NCBI GenBank assembly: GCA_024277485.1 | Contig: JAJRVA010000181.1 | Span: 1-13,519 of the forward strand | DNA from: Deltaproteobacteria bacterium | GTDB lineage: Bacteria; Desulfobacterota; Desulfobulbia; Desulfobulbales; Desulfobulbaceae | Length of the DNA stretch: 13,519 bases | Direction of reading: 5' to 3' | Shown: in pieces, positions 1 through 7,661 of the stretch | Layout of the letters: every line of letters begins with the position of its first letter | Numbering within the stretch: position 1 is the stretch's first letter | Notes under the pieces: model-generated | What the model saw: the letters and a program-made list of their open reading frames with translations, nothing else | What the model was told of the DNA's origin: nothing | The model's database searches: none | Position numbers and translations under genes: made by a program

Positions 1-2042
1 AAGGGGATAACGGACCGAACGGTGGTCATGTCGTCTTTCCGGCTGAGCACATACTCCTCCCCCCTGGGACTGACAAACCTCCTGCCATGCCTGAAGGCAG
101 GACTGTCCAGCCGGGCAGTGAACAGCGGCGGGCGGCCAAAGACATACATTCCAACCAGAAAATCACCTTCAGGCTCAGCCTTTTGCGGGAACCTGCCGAA
201 AGAGGCAAGAGCTGCCGCAAGGTTGCCGCCATCCGTTTCAAGAGAAAACTGCACTCCGGCAAAACCCAGTTCCCTTATCTGTTCCAGGGAGAGACTGTTT
301 AAGATATTGACGGTATAGTCCCCATACATGCGTACCCCCGGCTGATTTTCCGCAAGCCGGCTGAACATGGCTGACTGAGAGAAATGCCCTAACTGAAACT
401 CCAGGTAACCGCGTTCCACAAGCGATGCCGATGCACGGGAAAACCAGTCCAGATTTTCCTCCATAATGACCGGCGGCAGCGACCAGACAACCGTTCTGTA
501 CTTTTTCCCGGACAGCCGAAGCCCCTCTTCCATGTTCTCCCGACTCAGGGGAAGAACATATTTTGCCGGACGTACAGGGAGCCTGAAATGCATATCCCGG
601 AAAGAACCGACCTTGACCCACCACTGCATGCCAGCCTTTTTCCTCTTTTCACCTTGACTGGCCGTGGCATGAGAAAATTCGTGACGTGATGAAAGGGCAT
701 CAAGGAGTAACGCGATTTTACGTGTATCCGGCGTAACATCATGGAGAGCAGACCTTTTCAATACTTTTTCCCGGGCGCGTTTCTCATCCTGCCTCCCGGT
801 ACTGACATCCACTCTGAAAAGACTGCCGTGAAATTCTCTCCCTGCTCTGCCGGGAATCTTCTGCCGGAGAAAAATTCGTACCTTCTGACCGGCACTGCCC
901 TCTGATACGGGGCGCTGCCCGATCTTAAGGGACAGGAGGGTGAAGCTTGTTCTTTCCCCACTTTTTTCATCATGCAGCCGGAGCCGGTCCCCCACCCGGA
1001 CCGCGTGGCGCAGGGTTGCCGTCATAATGACCCCCTGCCTTCCCTTTCGCGGCGCCACACTCTCAAGGCGGGACACCCTGCCCACCATCATCCCGACATT
1101 GCCGGAGAGGTGCGGTGTTGTCGCCTGCTCAGGACGCCTGCTCAGGAAGAAACCGGATGACCGGCGGCGGCCCATGGACTCGTTCAGAAGAAGACGTGCC
1201 CTGCTGATACTCTGAGCACGGACAGAGGCCGGCCTGTCGAGACAATCCAGTACCAGCCTGTATGCCCGCACTGTTTTCCGGACATATTCAGCGCTCTTGA
1301 GCCTGCCCTCAATTTTCAGGGAAGCCACTCCTGCGTCAGCCAGATCCGCCAACTGCTCCAGACCGCTCAGGTCGTTCATGGAAAACAGGTATTCGCCGCC
1401 CCTGCCCACCGGCCGGCGGCCCCTGCTTCGCGCCTTTTTTTTCTGCCATGTGTACTTGCGGCGGCAGGGCTGAACACACCGGCCGCGCAGGCTGCTCTTC
1501 CCGCCGTGGAGGCTGCTGAACATACACAGCCCGGAATAACTGAAACACATGGCCCCATGAATAAATACTTCCAGCTCTGCGCCGGTTTTTGCAGAAAGTG
1601 TTCTGATCTCCGGGATTGTCAGCTCCCTGGGCACCACGACACGGGTAAAGCCCATGTCAATACAATGCTGTACTGTCAACGAGTTATGAACAGACATCAG
1701 GGTGCTGGCATGGAGACTGAGGCGTGGAAAATACCTGCTGGCCAGATAAAAAAGACCCGGATCCTGAAGTATCAGAGCATCCGGTTTCAAGGCCTCAAGA
1801 GCAGCCAGGCTTTCAATTGCCAGGGCAATCTCGCTCTCCTTTACCAGGCTGTTTGCGGCAAGATAGAGTTTTACCCCTGCGGCGTGAGCCTGCCTGATCA
1901 TGGCGCCTATTTCAGGGTAGGTAAAATCCCTGGAAAGGGCCCGGGCATTCAACCCGGGCGCACCGACATAGACTGCGTCGGCACGCTCTTCCAGTGCCGC
2001 GTCAAAAGAAGAAAAGGAACCGACCGGCGCCAGCAGTTCCAT
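1..2042 (-). CDS. Peptidase U32 family protein (RlhA/YhbU-like), C-terminus beyond window
   Basis: The frame is open from ATG 2042 to the left edge, so 680 residues are visible and the stop is not. The start MELLAPVGSF and residues 80-320 match peptidase U32. A cysteine-rich segment holds Cys166, Cys173, Cys189 and Cys193 (HGAMCFSYSGLC, then GRCVQPC), and SLKIEGRLKSAEYV follows near residue 240. Next come a beta-barrel-like section (GDRLRLHDEK) and a second alpha/beta region with WWVKVGSF and YVLPLSRE, as in long U32 proteins. Characterised members (RlhA, TrhP, UbiU/V) bind an Fe-S cluster through such cysteines and hydroxylate rRNA, tRNA or ubiquinone precursors; older annotations say collagenase. 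The start lies 5 nt after the histidine kinase stop, so it is probably co-transcribed, with only a weak upstream GAAGAG. An RNA-hydroxylating role is inferred; the family is certain. Confidence 0.9.
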   Translation of the reverse strand, partial: MELLAPVGSFSSFDAALEERADAVYVGAPGLNARALSRDFTYPEIGAMIRQAHAAGVKLYLAANSLVKESEIALAIESLAALEALKPDALILQDPGLFYLASRYFPRLSLHASTLMSVHNSLTVQHCIDMGFTRVVVPRELTIPEIRTLSAKTGAELEVFIHGAMCFSYSGLCMFSSLHGGKSSLRGRCVQPCRRKYTWQKKKARSRGRRPVGRGGEYLFSMNDLSGLEQLADLADAGVASLKIEGRLKSAEYVRKTVRAYRLVLDCLDRPASVRAQSISRARLLLNESMGRRRSSGFFLSRRPEQATTPHLSGNVGMMVGRVSRLESVAPRKGRQGVIMTATLRHAVRVGDRLRLHDEKSGERTSFTLLSLKIGQRPVSEGSAGQKVRIFLRQKIPGRAGREFHGSLFRVDVSTGRQDEKRAREKVLKRSALHDVTPDTRKIALLLDALSSRHEFSHATASQGEKRKKAGMQWWVKVGSFRDMHFRLPVRPAKYVLPLSRENMEEGLRLSGKKYRTVVWSLPPVIMEENLDWFSRASASLVERGYLEFQLGHFSQSAMFSRLAENQPGVRMYGDYTVNILNSLSLEQIRELGFAGVQFSLETDGGNLAAALASFGRFPQKAEPEGDFLVGMYVFGRPPLFTARLDSPAFRHGRRFVSPRGEEYVLSRKDDMTTVRSVIP

Positions 2043-2047
2043 GGCGG

Positions 2048-3487
2048 TTACTCTTCGGAGGCCGACTGACCTGCGGGTGGGGGTGGGACCGGCAGGATAA
2101 AATAAAAATTATTGCCTTCCGGGGTGGCCTCGCAGCCTACCTTGCCGCCGTGGAGTTCGATAACATGCCTGATAAAGGCAAGTCCGTGTCCCGTGCCGGG
2201 ATGCTTTTCACTGCCCCTGCCCCGGACACCTTCGTCAAAGAGTTTTAACGCCTCTTCCGGATCTATGTTCTCCCCGGTGGTGAACACGTTGAATTTGATC
2301 CCCTGCTTTCCCTCTTCCGGAAAATTATCCACAAGCTCCCTGCCGTATGCCACGGCCTTGCGGGGATTACCTTTGTGGTCAACTATTTCGCCCGCATATT
2401 TTGCCGCATTGGAAAAAAGATTGGCATAGACCTGGGACAGCAATCCCACATCAACAAAAATTTCAAACTCTTCCTCAAGCATGTTCCGTGGTCTTTCAAC
2501 CCTGACATTGGCGGCCCGGAGCCTGCCCGCATAATGCTCCAACTGGGGCAGGATAATTTCCTTTTCCACAAAGCATCGCCTGGTGCGCAGGACAAGGTGC
2601 CCCTTTTTAAAATGCTCGCGCCTGAACAGGCTTTCCAGAAACAGGCTGGTATTGGCGTGATGTTTTACCAGTTCCTGGTGGTAGGCAACCATTTCCTGGT
2701 AAATGACATCACACCTGGCAAGGCAGTCTCTGTACTCGGAGACGGAATCTTCCGGCCACGGCAACTGCCTGAACTGGTCTTTCAGCTCACTCAGTTCCAT
2801 GATCTTTTTTTTGAGCTGATTGAAGATATGTTTGAAGTACATATTGGGCACAATAATGTTGTGCTCAATATCCATGACCAGGGTATTGATAAACCTGAGA
2901 TGAGCTATATTCTGATTGGCAATGAGCCGATTATGCAGATTATAGCCGATCCGGTTGCAGTATTTCTGAAAAAAAAACCTGTCTGCCCGGGGAAGTTTCT
3001 CCCCCCCGTGTACCTGGAACATCCCGAAAATTTTGTGTTTCCCGGCCACGTCCTCAAACGAAAGAGTGCTTTCCGGCGGTGAACCTTCAGCGCTGGACGC
3101 AGTCCTTGATTTGCTGTAAATGGGAACAATGTAGGAGGTGTCAGTGTCGTACGCGCTACTCCTGATCCGCACCGGCAGCCGGGCCGGTTCCGGTCTGGCT
3201 AAAACTCCCCGGGCTGTATCGCAGACAAGCCGCAGTGCATCCGTTTTCTCGTCATACAGGTACAGGGAACACTCAAGTCCCGTCATCTCGAGAGGGACCG
3301 CGACGCAGATCCGGTAAAACTCCTCCAGGGAATCGAACTCCTGGCACAGGTCGAAAAAGGCCTTCAGGAAATCATTGTACCGCCCGGTGAAATTGTACTG
3401 GTCATAGCTGACGAATTTCTCCCGCACCCGTTGACAGATCTTTTCGAGATCCTGACAACGTCCGGCTGTCCCAGGCTTTTCAGTCAT
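2048..3487 (-). CDS. GAF-containing sensor histidine kinase, atypical ATPase domain
   Basis: 479 residues with no membrane segment, so a cytoplasmic sensor. Residues 40-190 look like a GAF-type domain (LECSLYLYDEKTDALRLVCD). A long helical section follows with VMDIEHNIIVPNM at 204-216, where His209 is the candidate phospho-acceptor in an unusual H-box. Then comes the HATPase domain, with an N-box QVYANLFSNAAKYA (352-365, Asn360) and a G2 box GTGHGLAF (431-438). The G1 box is odd: where DxGxG is expected the protein has VFTTGENI (401-408), so the adenine-contacting Asp is Thr. The C-terminus is Pro-rich. The gene sits 74 nt after pyrR and 5 nt before the U32 gene, and no response regulator is adjacent. 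It is a kinase by fold; catalytic activity and ligand are unknown. Confidence 0.85.
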   Translation of the reverse strand: MTEKPGTAGRCQDLEKICQRVREKFVSYDQYNFTGRYNDFLKAFFDLCQEFDSLEEFYRICVAVPLEMTGLECSLYLYDEKTDALRLVCDTARGVLARPEPARLPVRIRSSAYDTDTSYIVPIYSKSRTASSAEGSPPESTLSFEDVAGKHKIFGMFQVHGGEKLPRADRFFFQKYCNRIGYNLHNRLIANQNIAHLRFINTLVMDIEHNIIVPNMYFKHIFNQLKKKIMELSELKDQFRQLPWPEDSVSEYRDCLARCDVIYQEMVAYHQELVKHHANTSLFLESLFRREHFKKGHLVLRTRRCFVEKEIILPQLEHYAGRLRAANVRVERPRNMLEEEFEIFVDVGLLSQVYANLFSNAAKYAGEIVDHKGNPRKAVAYGRELVDNFPEEGKQGIKFNVFTTGENIDPEEALKLFDEGVRGRGSEKHPGTGHGLAFIRHVIELHGGKVGCEATPEGNNFYFILPVPPPPAGQSASEE

Positions 3488-3561
3488 GGAAATGCCCTGT
3501 GTCCCGTGGTCGTCCGGAAACGGTCTCCCTGCGGCCGGGCAAACAGCAGGGTCCTGAAAAA

Positions 3562-4098
3562 TTACTTCCGTTCAATGACAACAACTTCATCCCGCCCTGT
3601 TTTTTCCTCCAGGAGAACATCAACCTGCTCATTTTTCCCGGCCATGACCGTCATGCCGACATAATCCGGCTGGATGGGCAACTCTCTCCCTCCCCGGTCC
3701 ACCAGAACCGCCAGCTGGATCGAGTCGGGCCGACCATAGTCCATGATCGCATCCATCGCAGCCCTGATGGTCCTGCCGGTGAAAATAACATCGTCAACCA
3801 GAACAACCCTCTGGTTCTCAAGAAGAAATCCGATATCCGTCTTCCTGACAATGGGATTTTGTGAGATAAGGCTCCAGTCATCACGATACAGCGTGATATC
3901 CAGGCTGCCTGTTTTGATAGCCCCCTGTTCACGGCTGTCGATTTTCCGGCAAATTCTCTCGGCAAGGTACACCCCGCCTGTATGGATGCCTATAACAGCC
4001 AGGTCTTCCACCCCGTGGTTCCGTTCAAGAATTTCAAGACTGAGCCGGTCAAGGCTGCGGTCAATATCCCGGGCTGTCATTATTGTCTGTTCAGGCAT
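3562..4098 (-). CDS. pyrR: PyrR: pyr-operon attenuator / uracil phosphoribosyltransferase
   Basis: 178 residues, the usual PyrR length. It has the type I phosphoribosyltransferase fold with the PRPP loop VVLVDDVIFTGRTIRAA at 98-114. IGIHTGGVYLA (36-45) and LDITLYRDDWS (66-76) are also PyrR hallmarks. PyrR converts uracil and PRPP to UMP, and in many bacteria it binds pyr mRNA when UMP is plentiful, causing attenuation. No PyrR-type anti-terminator or pyr gene is visible here, so whether this copy regulates or only salvages cannot be told. The ATG at 4098 is 6 nt after the purN stop, with a purine-rich GAGGGTG ahead of it. Placing PyrR in a purine gene cluster may link purine and pyrimidine balance; that is inference. 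Confidence 0.95.
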   Translation of the reverse strand: MPEQTIMTARDIDRSLDRLSLEILERNHGVEDLAVIGIHTGGVYLAERICRKIDSREQGAIKTGSLDITLYRDDWSLISQNPIVRKTDIGFLLENQRVVLVDDVIFTGRTIRAAMDAIMDYGRPDSIQLAVLVDRGGRELPIQPDYVGMTVMAGKNEQVDVLLEEKTGRDEVVVIERK

Positions 4099-4104
4099 GG
4101 CTTG

Positions 4105-4680
4105 TCACCCTCTGTCCCAGAAATAGTCGATACCCCTGCTGTCAACCAGGTTGATTGCCTCCGGATACGCCTCGCACTCGGCCTGAAACACCCTGGCGGC
4201 AATCTCATCTGGGGTATCCGTGTCTTCAAGAGCAACACATTTCTGCACAACGATCGGACCCTCATCATACACTTCGTTGGCAAAGTGGACCGTGCAGCCG
4301 CTGACCAGGCACCCCCGGGCCTTGACCGCTTCATGAACAACGTGGCCGTACCACCCGGCACCGCAGAAGGCGGGAATAAGGGACGGGTGAATATTCAGTA
4401 CTGAACGCCTGAGGCCCTCCGGCGGGGTGTAGAGTTTCAGGTAACCTGCCAGGACCACCAGGTCTATATCAAAGTCAGCAATAATCCTGTTGGTCGCCTC
4501 GCTGCCAGTTGCGTGAAATGCCGGGTATCCATACCTCCGGGCCTTTTCCAGGCCCAGGGCGGTTGCGACATTTGAAATAACAACCTCTATGGAACCATTC
4601 AGGGTACCCTCCTGTATGCGCTCATGGAAATTGTCAAGTGTTCTTCCACTTCCCGATACCAGTACGGCCATCTTCTGCAT
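4105..4680 (-). CDS. purN: Phosphoribosylglycinamide formyltransferase PurN
   Basis: 191 residues from ATG 4680. It transfers the formyl group of 10-formyl-tetrahydrofolate to GAR, an early step of cytoplasmic de novo purine synthesis. The N-terminal VLVSGSGRTLDN is the phosphate-binding loop. The catalytic triad of the family is present: Asn96 and His98 in LNIHPSLIP, and Asp139 in NEVYDEGPIV. FCGAGWYGHVVHEA (105-118) and GCTVHFANEV complete the signature. A longer in-frame start exists at 4734, but its 18 extra residues ([13 protein letters not shown]...) do not look like PurN and overlap purH, while 4680 has a proper ribosome binding site. Eleven nt separate it from purH upstream and six from pyrR downstream, so all three are surely one operon. 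Confidence 0.95.
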   Translation of the reverse strand: MQKMAVLVSGSGRTLDNFHERIQEGTLNGSIEVVISNVATALGLEKARRYGYPAFHATGSEATNRIIADFDIDLVVLAGYLKLYTPPEGLRRSVLNIHPSLIPAFCGAGWYGHVVHEAVKARGCLVSGCTVHFANEVYDEGPIVVQKCVALEDTDTPDEIAARVFQAECEAYPEAINLVDSRGIDYFWDRG

Positions 4681-4688
4681 GATTGTTT

Positions 4689-4693
4689 TCCTT
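4689..4693 (-). promoter_or_regulatory. Ribosome binding site of purN, overlapping the purH stop
   Basis: AAGGA on the minus strand lies 8 nt before ATG 4680 and overlaps the purH stop (TAAGGA). This decides the short purN start and suggests translational coupling of purH and purN. Confidence 0.7.
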
Positions 4694-5303
4694 AAAAATG
4701 GGGGTTTGTATCCACGTCCACCTCGCTCAGCCATCCGGCAATGGCAGTATCGTAGGCCGATGTCAGCTGGAACACCTTGACCGCAAGCCTGAACCTGGTC
4801 TTGAGCGTTGTATTGCCGGTTTCCCTGATCTCGCCGAGGACCTGGTCGTAATCCGCCGGGTCGACAATCACGGTGACATCCTGGAAATTCTTTGCTGAAG
4901 CCCTGAGGAGAGTGGGACCGCCGATATCAATGTTCTCAATGGCATCCGCCAGGCTGCAGTCCGGATCAGCCACGGTCTTTTCAAAGGCATAGAGATTCAC
5001 AGCAACTATGTCAATGGGCTTGATCCCATGTTCCGCGCACTGCTTCCGGTGATCCGGATTTTCACGCTGATTGAGAATGCCGCCGTGGACCAGCGGATGA
5101 AGTGTCTTGACCCTTCCATCCAGCATTTCCGGGAATCCGGTGAACTCTGAAACATCCTTGACCGGAATTCCGCTGTCCCTCATCTTTTGAGCTGTGCCGC
5201 CTGTCGAGAGGATTTCAACCCCCATGTCGGTCAGGGCCCGGGCAAAGCCCTCTATTCCTGACTTGTCTGTTAAGCTGATCAGGGCCCGCTCCACTTTTTT
5301 CAT
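4692..5303 (-). CDS. purH: Stand-alone IMP cyclohydrolase (PurH N-terminal domain only)
   Basis: 203 residues, against about 520 for the usual bifunctional PurH. It closes the purine ring (FAICAR to IMP), the last step of IMP synthesis. The cyclohydrolase active-site set is intact: [15 protein letters not shown] at 63-77 (Lys66, Thr67), Tyr105 in AVNLYAF, and Asp126 and Lys138 in [17 protein letters not shown]. The protein stops right after [12 protein letters not shown], the natural end of this domain, so the AICAR transformylase half is absent. The clean boundary, and an immediate purN start with a good ribosome binding site, argue for a true split gene and not a nonsense truncation. GGAGG (5309-5313) lies 5 nt before the ATG. 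A separate AICAR transformylase must exist elsewhere; none is in the window. Confidence 0.93.
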   Translation of the reverse strand: MKKVERALISLTDKSGIEGFARALTDMGVEILSTGGTAQKMRDSGIPVKDVSEFTGFPEMLDGRVKTLHPLVHGGILNQRENPDHRKQCAEHGIKPIDIVAVNLYAFEKTVADPDCSLADAIENIDIGGPTLLRASAKNFQDVTVIVDPADYDQVLGEIRETGNTTLKTRFRLAVKVFQLTSAYDTAIAGWLSEVDVDTNPHF

Positions 5304-5332
5304 TCTTGCCTCCTTGTCATTTGAGTATTCCG

Positions 5333-5731
5333 TTAATCTTTTCGTATAAACTTCCGTATTTTTCTCCGGTCCCGCTTATCCGGCCTGCGGTCGGGCCGAG
5401 GTTGAGAGATTCTTTCCATGCGCCTTTGCTCCGCGCCTCTTTCCCTCTGCAGGAGACTGTCTTCAGTCTCCTGGTAAAGTGTCCTGGCAACGGGCGCCGG
5501 TCCCCTTCTCCGGCTCAACTCCTGGCCAATCACCACGAACTCCGTCCATCCGCGCCGGATCTGCAGTTCATCTCCAACCTGCAGCAAGCGGGAGGGCTTT
5601 ATACGCTGACTGTTAACATGGACATGTCCGCCGCTGACCGCTTTTGCCGCCAGGGACCGTGTCTTGAAGAACCTCGCAGCCCACAGCCATTTATCTATGC
5701 GAACCTTGTCATTATGTGTCATATAGCCCAT
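5333..5731 (-). CDS. hslR: Hsp15-like S4 RNA-binding ribosome-associated protein
   Basis: 132 residues, the length of E. coli Hsp15 (HslR). The S4 RNA-binding fold covers about residues 10-70, with [18 protein letters not shown] and the loop [18 protein letters not shown]. The basic tail keeps the Hsp15 hallmark [14 protein letters not shown]. Hsp15 binds free 50S subunits still carrying peptidyl-tRNA and helps recycle stalled ribosomes. The start could be ATG 5731 or, three codons later, ATG 5722 ([12 protein letters not shown]); neither has a clear Shine-Dalgarno sequence. It is the first gene of the minus-strand cluster, 29 nt before purH, with a possible promoter just upstream. Regulation by heat is known for the E. 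coli gene; nothing here shows it. Confidence 0.92.
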   Translation of the reverse strand: MGYMTHNDKVRIDKWLWAARFFKTRSLAAKAVSGGHVHVNSQRIKPSRLLQVGDELQIRRGWTEFVVIGQELSRRRGPAPVARTLYQETEDSLLQRERGAEQRRMERISQPRPDRRPDKRDRRKIRKFIRKD

Positions 5732-5756
5732 ACTGTACTGTTATTTAAAAGATTTT

Positions 5757-5785
5757 ATGCTACCATACTCTGCCGTATCATTCAA
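5757..5785 (-). promoter_or_regulatory. Possible sigma-70-like promoter of the hslR-pur cluster
   Basis: On the minus strand TTGAAT (5780-5785) is followed after 17 nt by TAGCAT (5757-5762). Each hexamer matches 4 of 6 consensus bases. A transcript would start near 5750, about 20 nt before the first hslR ATG. The location is right but the boxes are weak. Confidence 0.35.
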
Positions 5786-5976
5786 ATAAAGAACCTGAAT
5801 CCGGGGCGGCTGTTGCGGTAAAATTATGTAACGAGCTGAATACATGAACAAAACCGTATTGCTCAGGCATGGCGGAGCAATTACCCCGACGCTCACGATA
5901 TAAGCCGGAAAGTTCTGCTCCCGGCGCACCCGGTCCTTCTTATGGGCAAATGTTTCTTGTCGAGAAAAAAAAAATA

Positions 5977-6047
5977 CGGTAATGGTCTGGCTTACCGGCA
6001 ACACTCCTGTCCGCTCTGCTGCGGACAATTGACCCGTGCATCCGCAC
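5977..6047 (+). promoter_or_regulatory. Hairpin series in the folE2 leader
   Basis: Three inverted repeats lie in a row before folE2. They are CGGTAA/TTACCG (5977-5982 with 5992-5997, 9-nt loop), TGTCCGC/GCGGACA (6008-6014 with 6021-6027, perfect 7 bp, loop TCTGCT), and GTGC/GCAC (6036-6039 with 6044-6047). The middle one is strong. None is followed by a U-run, so a simple terminator is unlikely. They could be a structured 5' leader or a dyad operator. No known class is recognised. Confidence 0.35.
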
Positions 6048-6077
6048 CACCGTGAACGAGTATGGATCCAGGTATAT

Positions 6078-6842
6078 ATGATGAAACTGCAAAGTGTGGG
6101 GATCAAAGATTTTACCTGCCCCGTCAGCATCCGGGAGAAAAAAGGCTCCCTGCAGCAGACAGTGGCAACAATAAGCATGAAAGCGGCAATGCCTCATCAT
6201 GTGCGGGAAAGCTGCGTTTCAGTCTTCACCAGTGTGCTCAATACATACAAGGAAGACATGAGCGCCACCATTTTTCCGGAACTGCTGGCAGAGGTACAGG
6301 AAAAACTGCACGCTGAAAAAGCTGACATGGAGATGACATTTCCCTACTTTATCTCCAAAAAGGCCCCGGTCAGCAAAACTGTCAGCCTGATGGAGTACCA
6401 GTGTTCCTTTACGGGACGCATCAATGAGAGGGAGGACCTGCTGCTTACCGTCGTAGTTCCCGTAACCACCCTATGCCCGTGCTCCAGGGAAATAAGCAGC
6501 GCCGGGGCCCATAATCAACGGGCTGAAGTAAAGCTTATCGTCCGGCCTGTCAGGTTTACCTGGCTGGAAGACCTGATCACCCTCGTTGAAAGCTGTGGTT
6601 CCAGTGAACTCTACGCCTTGCTGAAGAGACCGGATGAAAAATTCGTGACCGAAAAAGCCTATGCCAACCCCATGTTTGTGGAAGATGTTGTGCGCATGGT
6701 CTCCCAGATGGCGCTGCGCCATCCTGACATCGACTGGTTTTCAGTAGAAGCGGAAAGTTTTGAGTCAATTCATAAACACAGCGCCTATGCCTTTGTGGAC
6801 AGCAGGGACCTGGAAGGGATACAACACGGACAGCGTCGATAA
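6078..6842 (+). CDS. folE2: GTP cyclohydrolase IB (FolE2)
   Basis: 254 residues from ATG 6078. It converts GTP to dihydroneopterin triphosphate for folate (and queuosine) synthesis, and characterised FolE2 enzymes accept several metals instead of zinc only. The signature PVTTLCPCSREISSAGAHNQR is at 128-148, with Cys133 and His145 as metal and active-site residues. SFESIHKHSAYAF (227-239, His232) is the other conserved block. ATG 6078 follows AGG by 5 nt; ATG 6081 is the alternative. The frame is open from GTG 6036, but an in-frame TGA at 6030 prevents the longer N-terminus common in FolE2, so the protein begins almost directly at VGIKDFTCPV. After MPHH (38-41) the usual GTHMSRF-like stretch is VRESCVSVF, a divergence. 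No folE1 or other folate gene is adjacent. Confidence 0.93.
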   Translation: MMKLQSVGIKDFTCPVSIREKKGSLQQTVATISMKAAMPHHVRESCVSVFTSVLNTYKEDMSATIFPELLAEVQEKLHAEKADMEMTFPYFISKKAPVSKTVSLMEYQCSFTGRINEREDLLLTVVVPVTTLCPCSREISSAGAHNQRAEVKLIVRPVRFTWLEDLITLVESCGSSELYALLKRPDEKFVTEKAYANPMFVEDVVRMVSQMALRHPDIDWFSVEAESFESIHKHSAYAFVDSRDLEGIQHGQRR

Positions 6843-6881
6843 AGAGGAGAGGGTTACACGGAAATCAGGCGTACACTCAGA

Positions 6882-7661
6882 TCAGCGAGAAGTATACTTT
6901 GTCATTTCCCGGTGTTTTGCATACTTGAAGAAAGACCCGGCGCCATGCATCAGGGAAATGACAAAGCCGTCGAATCCTGCCCGAACCCCCTGATCCAGGA
7001 AGTAAACCTTGAAGAACATCCACAAACCGTGTGAAAGGGACGTATAAATACTGCTGGGCGGTTCGTCGCTGTCATACAGGTCACGGGCACCGATACCTGT
7101 ATACCTGTCCAGCGTGGTGATCATTTCAGAATAGTCCCGAAAACTGAAATGGATAATTTCACTGTCAAGAGCCTCTACCGGACCATCGGTAACCCAGCTC
7201 TCGTGGACAGCTCTCCCGTCAAAAGAGCCTTTTGTTCTGTTCACAAGCCGAAGCACCGGGTTGGGCCACCAGCCGCAATGCTTGATCCAGCGGCCGTGAA
7301 AATAATTTTTTCGTTTAAAACTGAATCCGCTGACATCCTGATGTGAATCCTGAAGAACCCGGGCAATCTGCCGGGCCGTTTCCCCGGGAACCCTTTCGTC
7401 GGCGTCAAGGATCAGAACCCAGTCATGCCTGCAGTTGTCAACGGCAAACTGCTTCTGCCCTGAAAAACCTCTCCATGGCTCAACAGTAACTCTTGCCCCG
7501 TACGATTGTGCAATCTCAACAGTTCGGTCAGTGCTCCCTGAGTCAACAACCACAATATCATCAGCAAAGGCGACACTTTCAAGACAGGCGGAAATCCTGT
7601 CCTCTTCATTCATAGTAATGACGGCGACAGAGACCTGAACCGTGCTGTTGTCCTTTGTCAT
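6882..7661 (-). CDS. Family 2 glycosyltransferase, WaaE/KdtX-like (LPS core)
   Basis: 259 residues. The GT2 (GT-A) fold starts at once with VSVAVITMNEEDRISACLES (10-29), then DDIVVVDSGSTDRT (34-47) and the metal-binding LILDADERV (83-91). KNYFHGRWIKHCGWWPNPVLRLVNR and the later IHFSFRDYSEM are typical of WaaE-like enzymes, which add glucose to heptose of the lipopolysaccharide inner core at the cytoplasmic membrane face. A hydrophobic stretch near SLSHGLWMFFKVYFL may seat it on the membrane. The ATG at 7661 has AGGAG about 8 nt upstream. It converges on folE2 (39 nt between stops), and no other LPS gene is nearby, so the exact sugar and acceptor are inferred only from the family. Confidence 0.88.
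   Translation of the reverse strand: MTKDNSTVQVSVAVITMNEEDRISACLESVAFADDIVVVDSGSTDRTVEIAQSYGARVTVEPWRGFSGQKQFAVDNCRHDWVLILDADERVPGETARQIARVLQDSHQDVSGFSFKRKNYFHGRWIKHCGWWPNPVLRLVNRTKGSFDGRAVHESWVTDGPVEALDSEIIHFSFRDYSEMITTLDRYTGIGARDLYDSDEPPSSIYTSLSHGLWMFFKVYFLDQGVRAGFDGFVISLMHGAGSFFKYAKHREMTKYTSR

Larger units (their letters stand above)
5732..6077. other. 346-base divergent spacer between hslR and folE2
   Basis: No convincing gene lies here. A 145-codon minus-strand frame (5741-6178) crosses the spacer but runs into the folE2 coding region and has no recognisable protein character. The left end holds the possible hslR promoter and the right end a series of hairpins in the folE2 leader. An A10 run is at 5965-5974. 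I see no tRNA-like fold, no Zur-type palindrome and no recognisable riboswitch. Confidence 0.5.

Noticed and set aside
1506..2069. 187-codon plus-strand frame
   Set aside because: Antisense to the U32 gene, which shows clear family motifs; no domain character.
2375..3082. 235-codon plus-strand frame
   Set aside because: Antisense to the histidine kinase coding sequence; it mirrors that gene and has no family resemblance.
4681..4734. Longer purN start at ATG 4734
   Set aside because: The extra residues do not match the family and overlap purH; the ribosome binding site favours 4680.
5741..6178. 145-codon minus-strand frame upstream of hslR
   Set aside because: It overlaps the folE2 N-terminus by 100 bases, has no ribosome binding site or known motif, and crosses the hairpin region.
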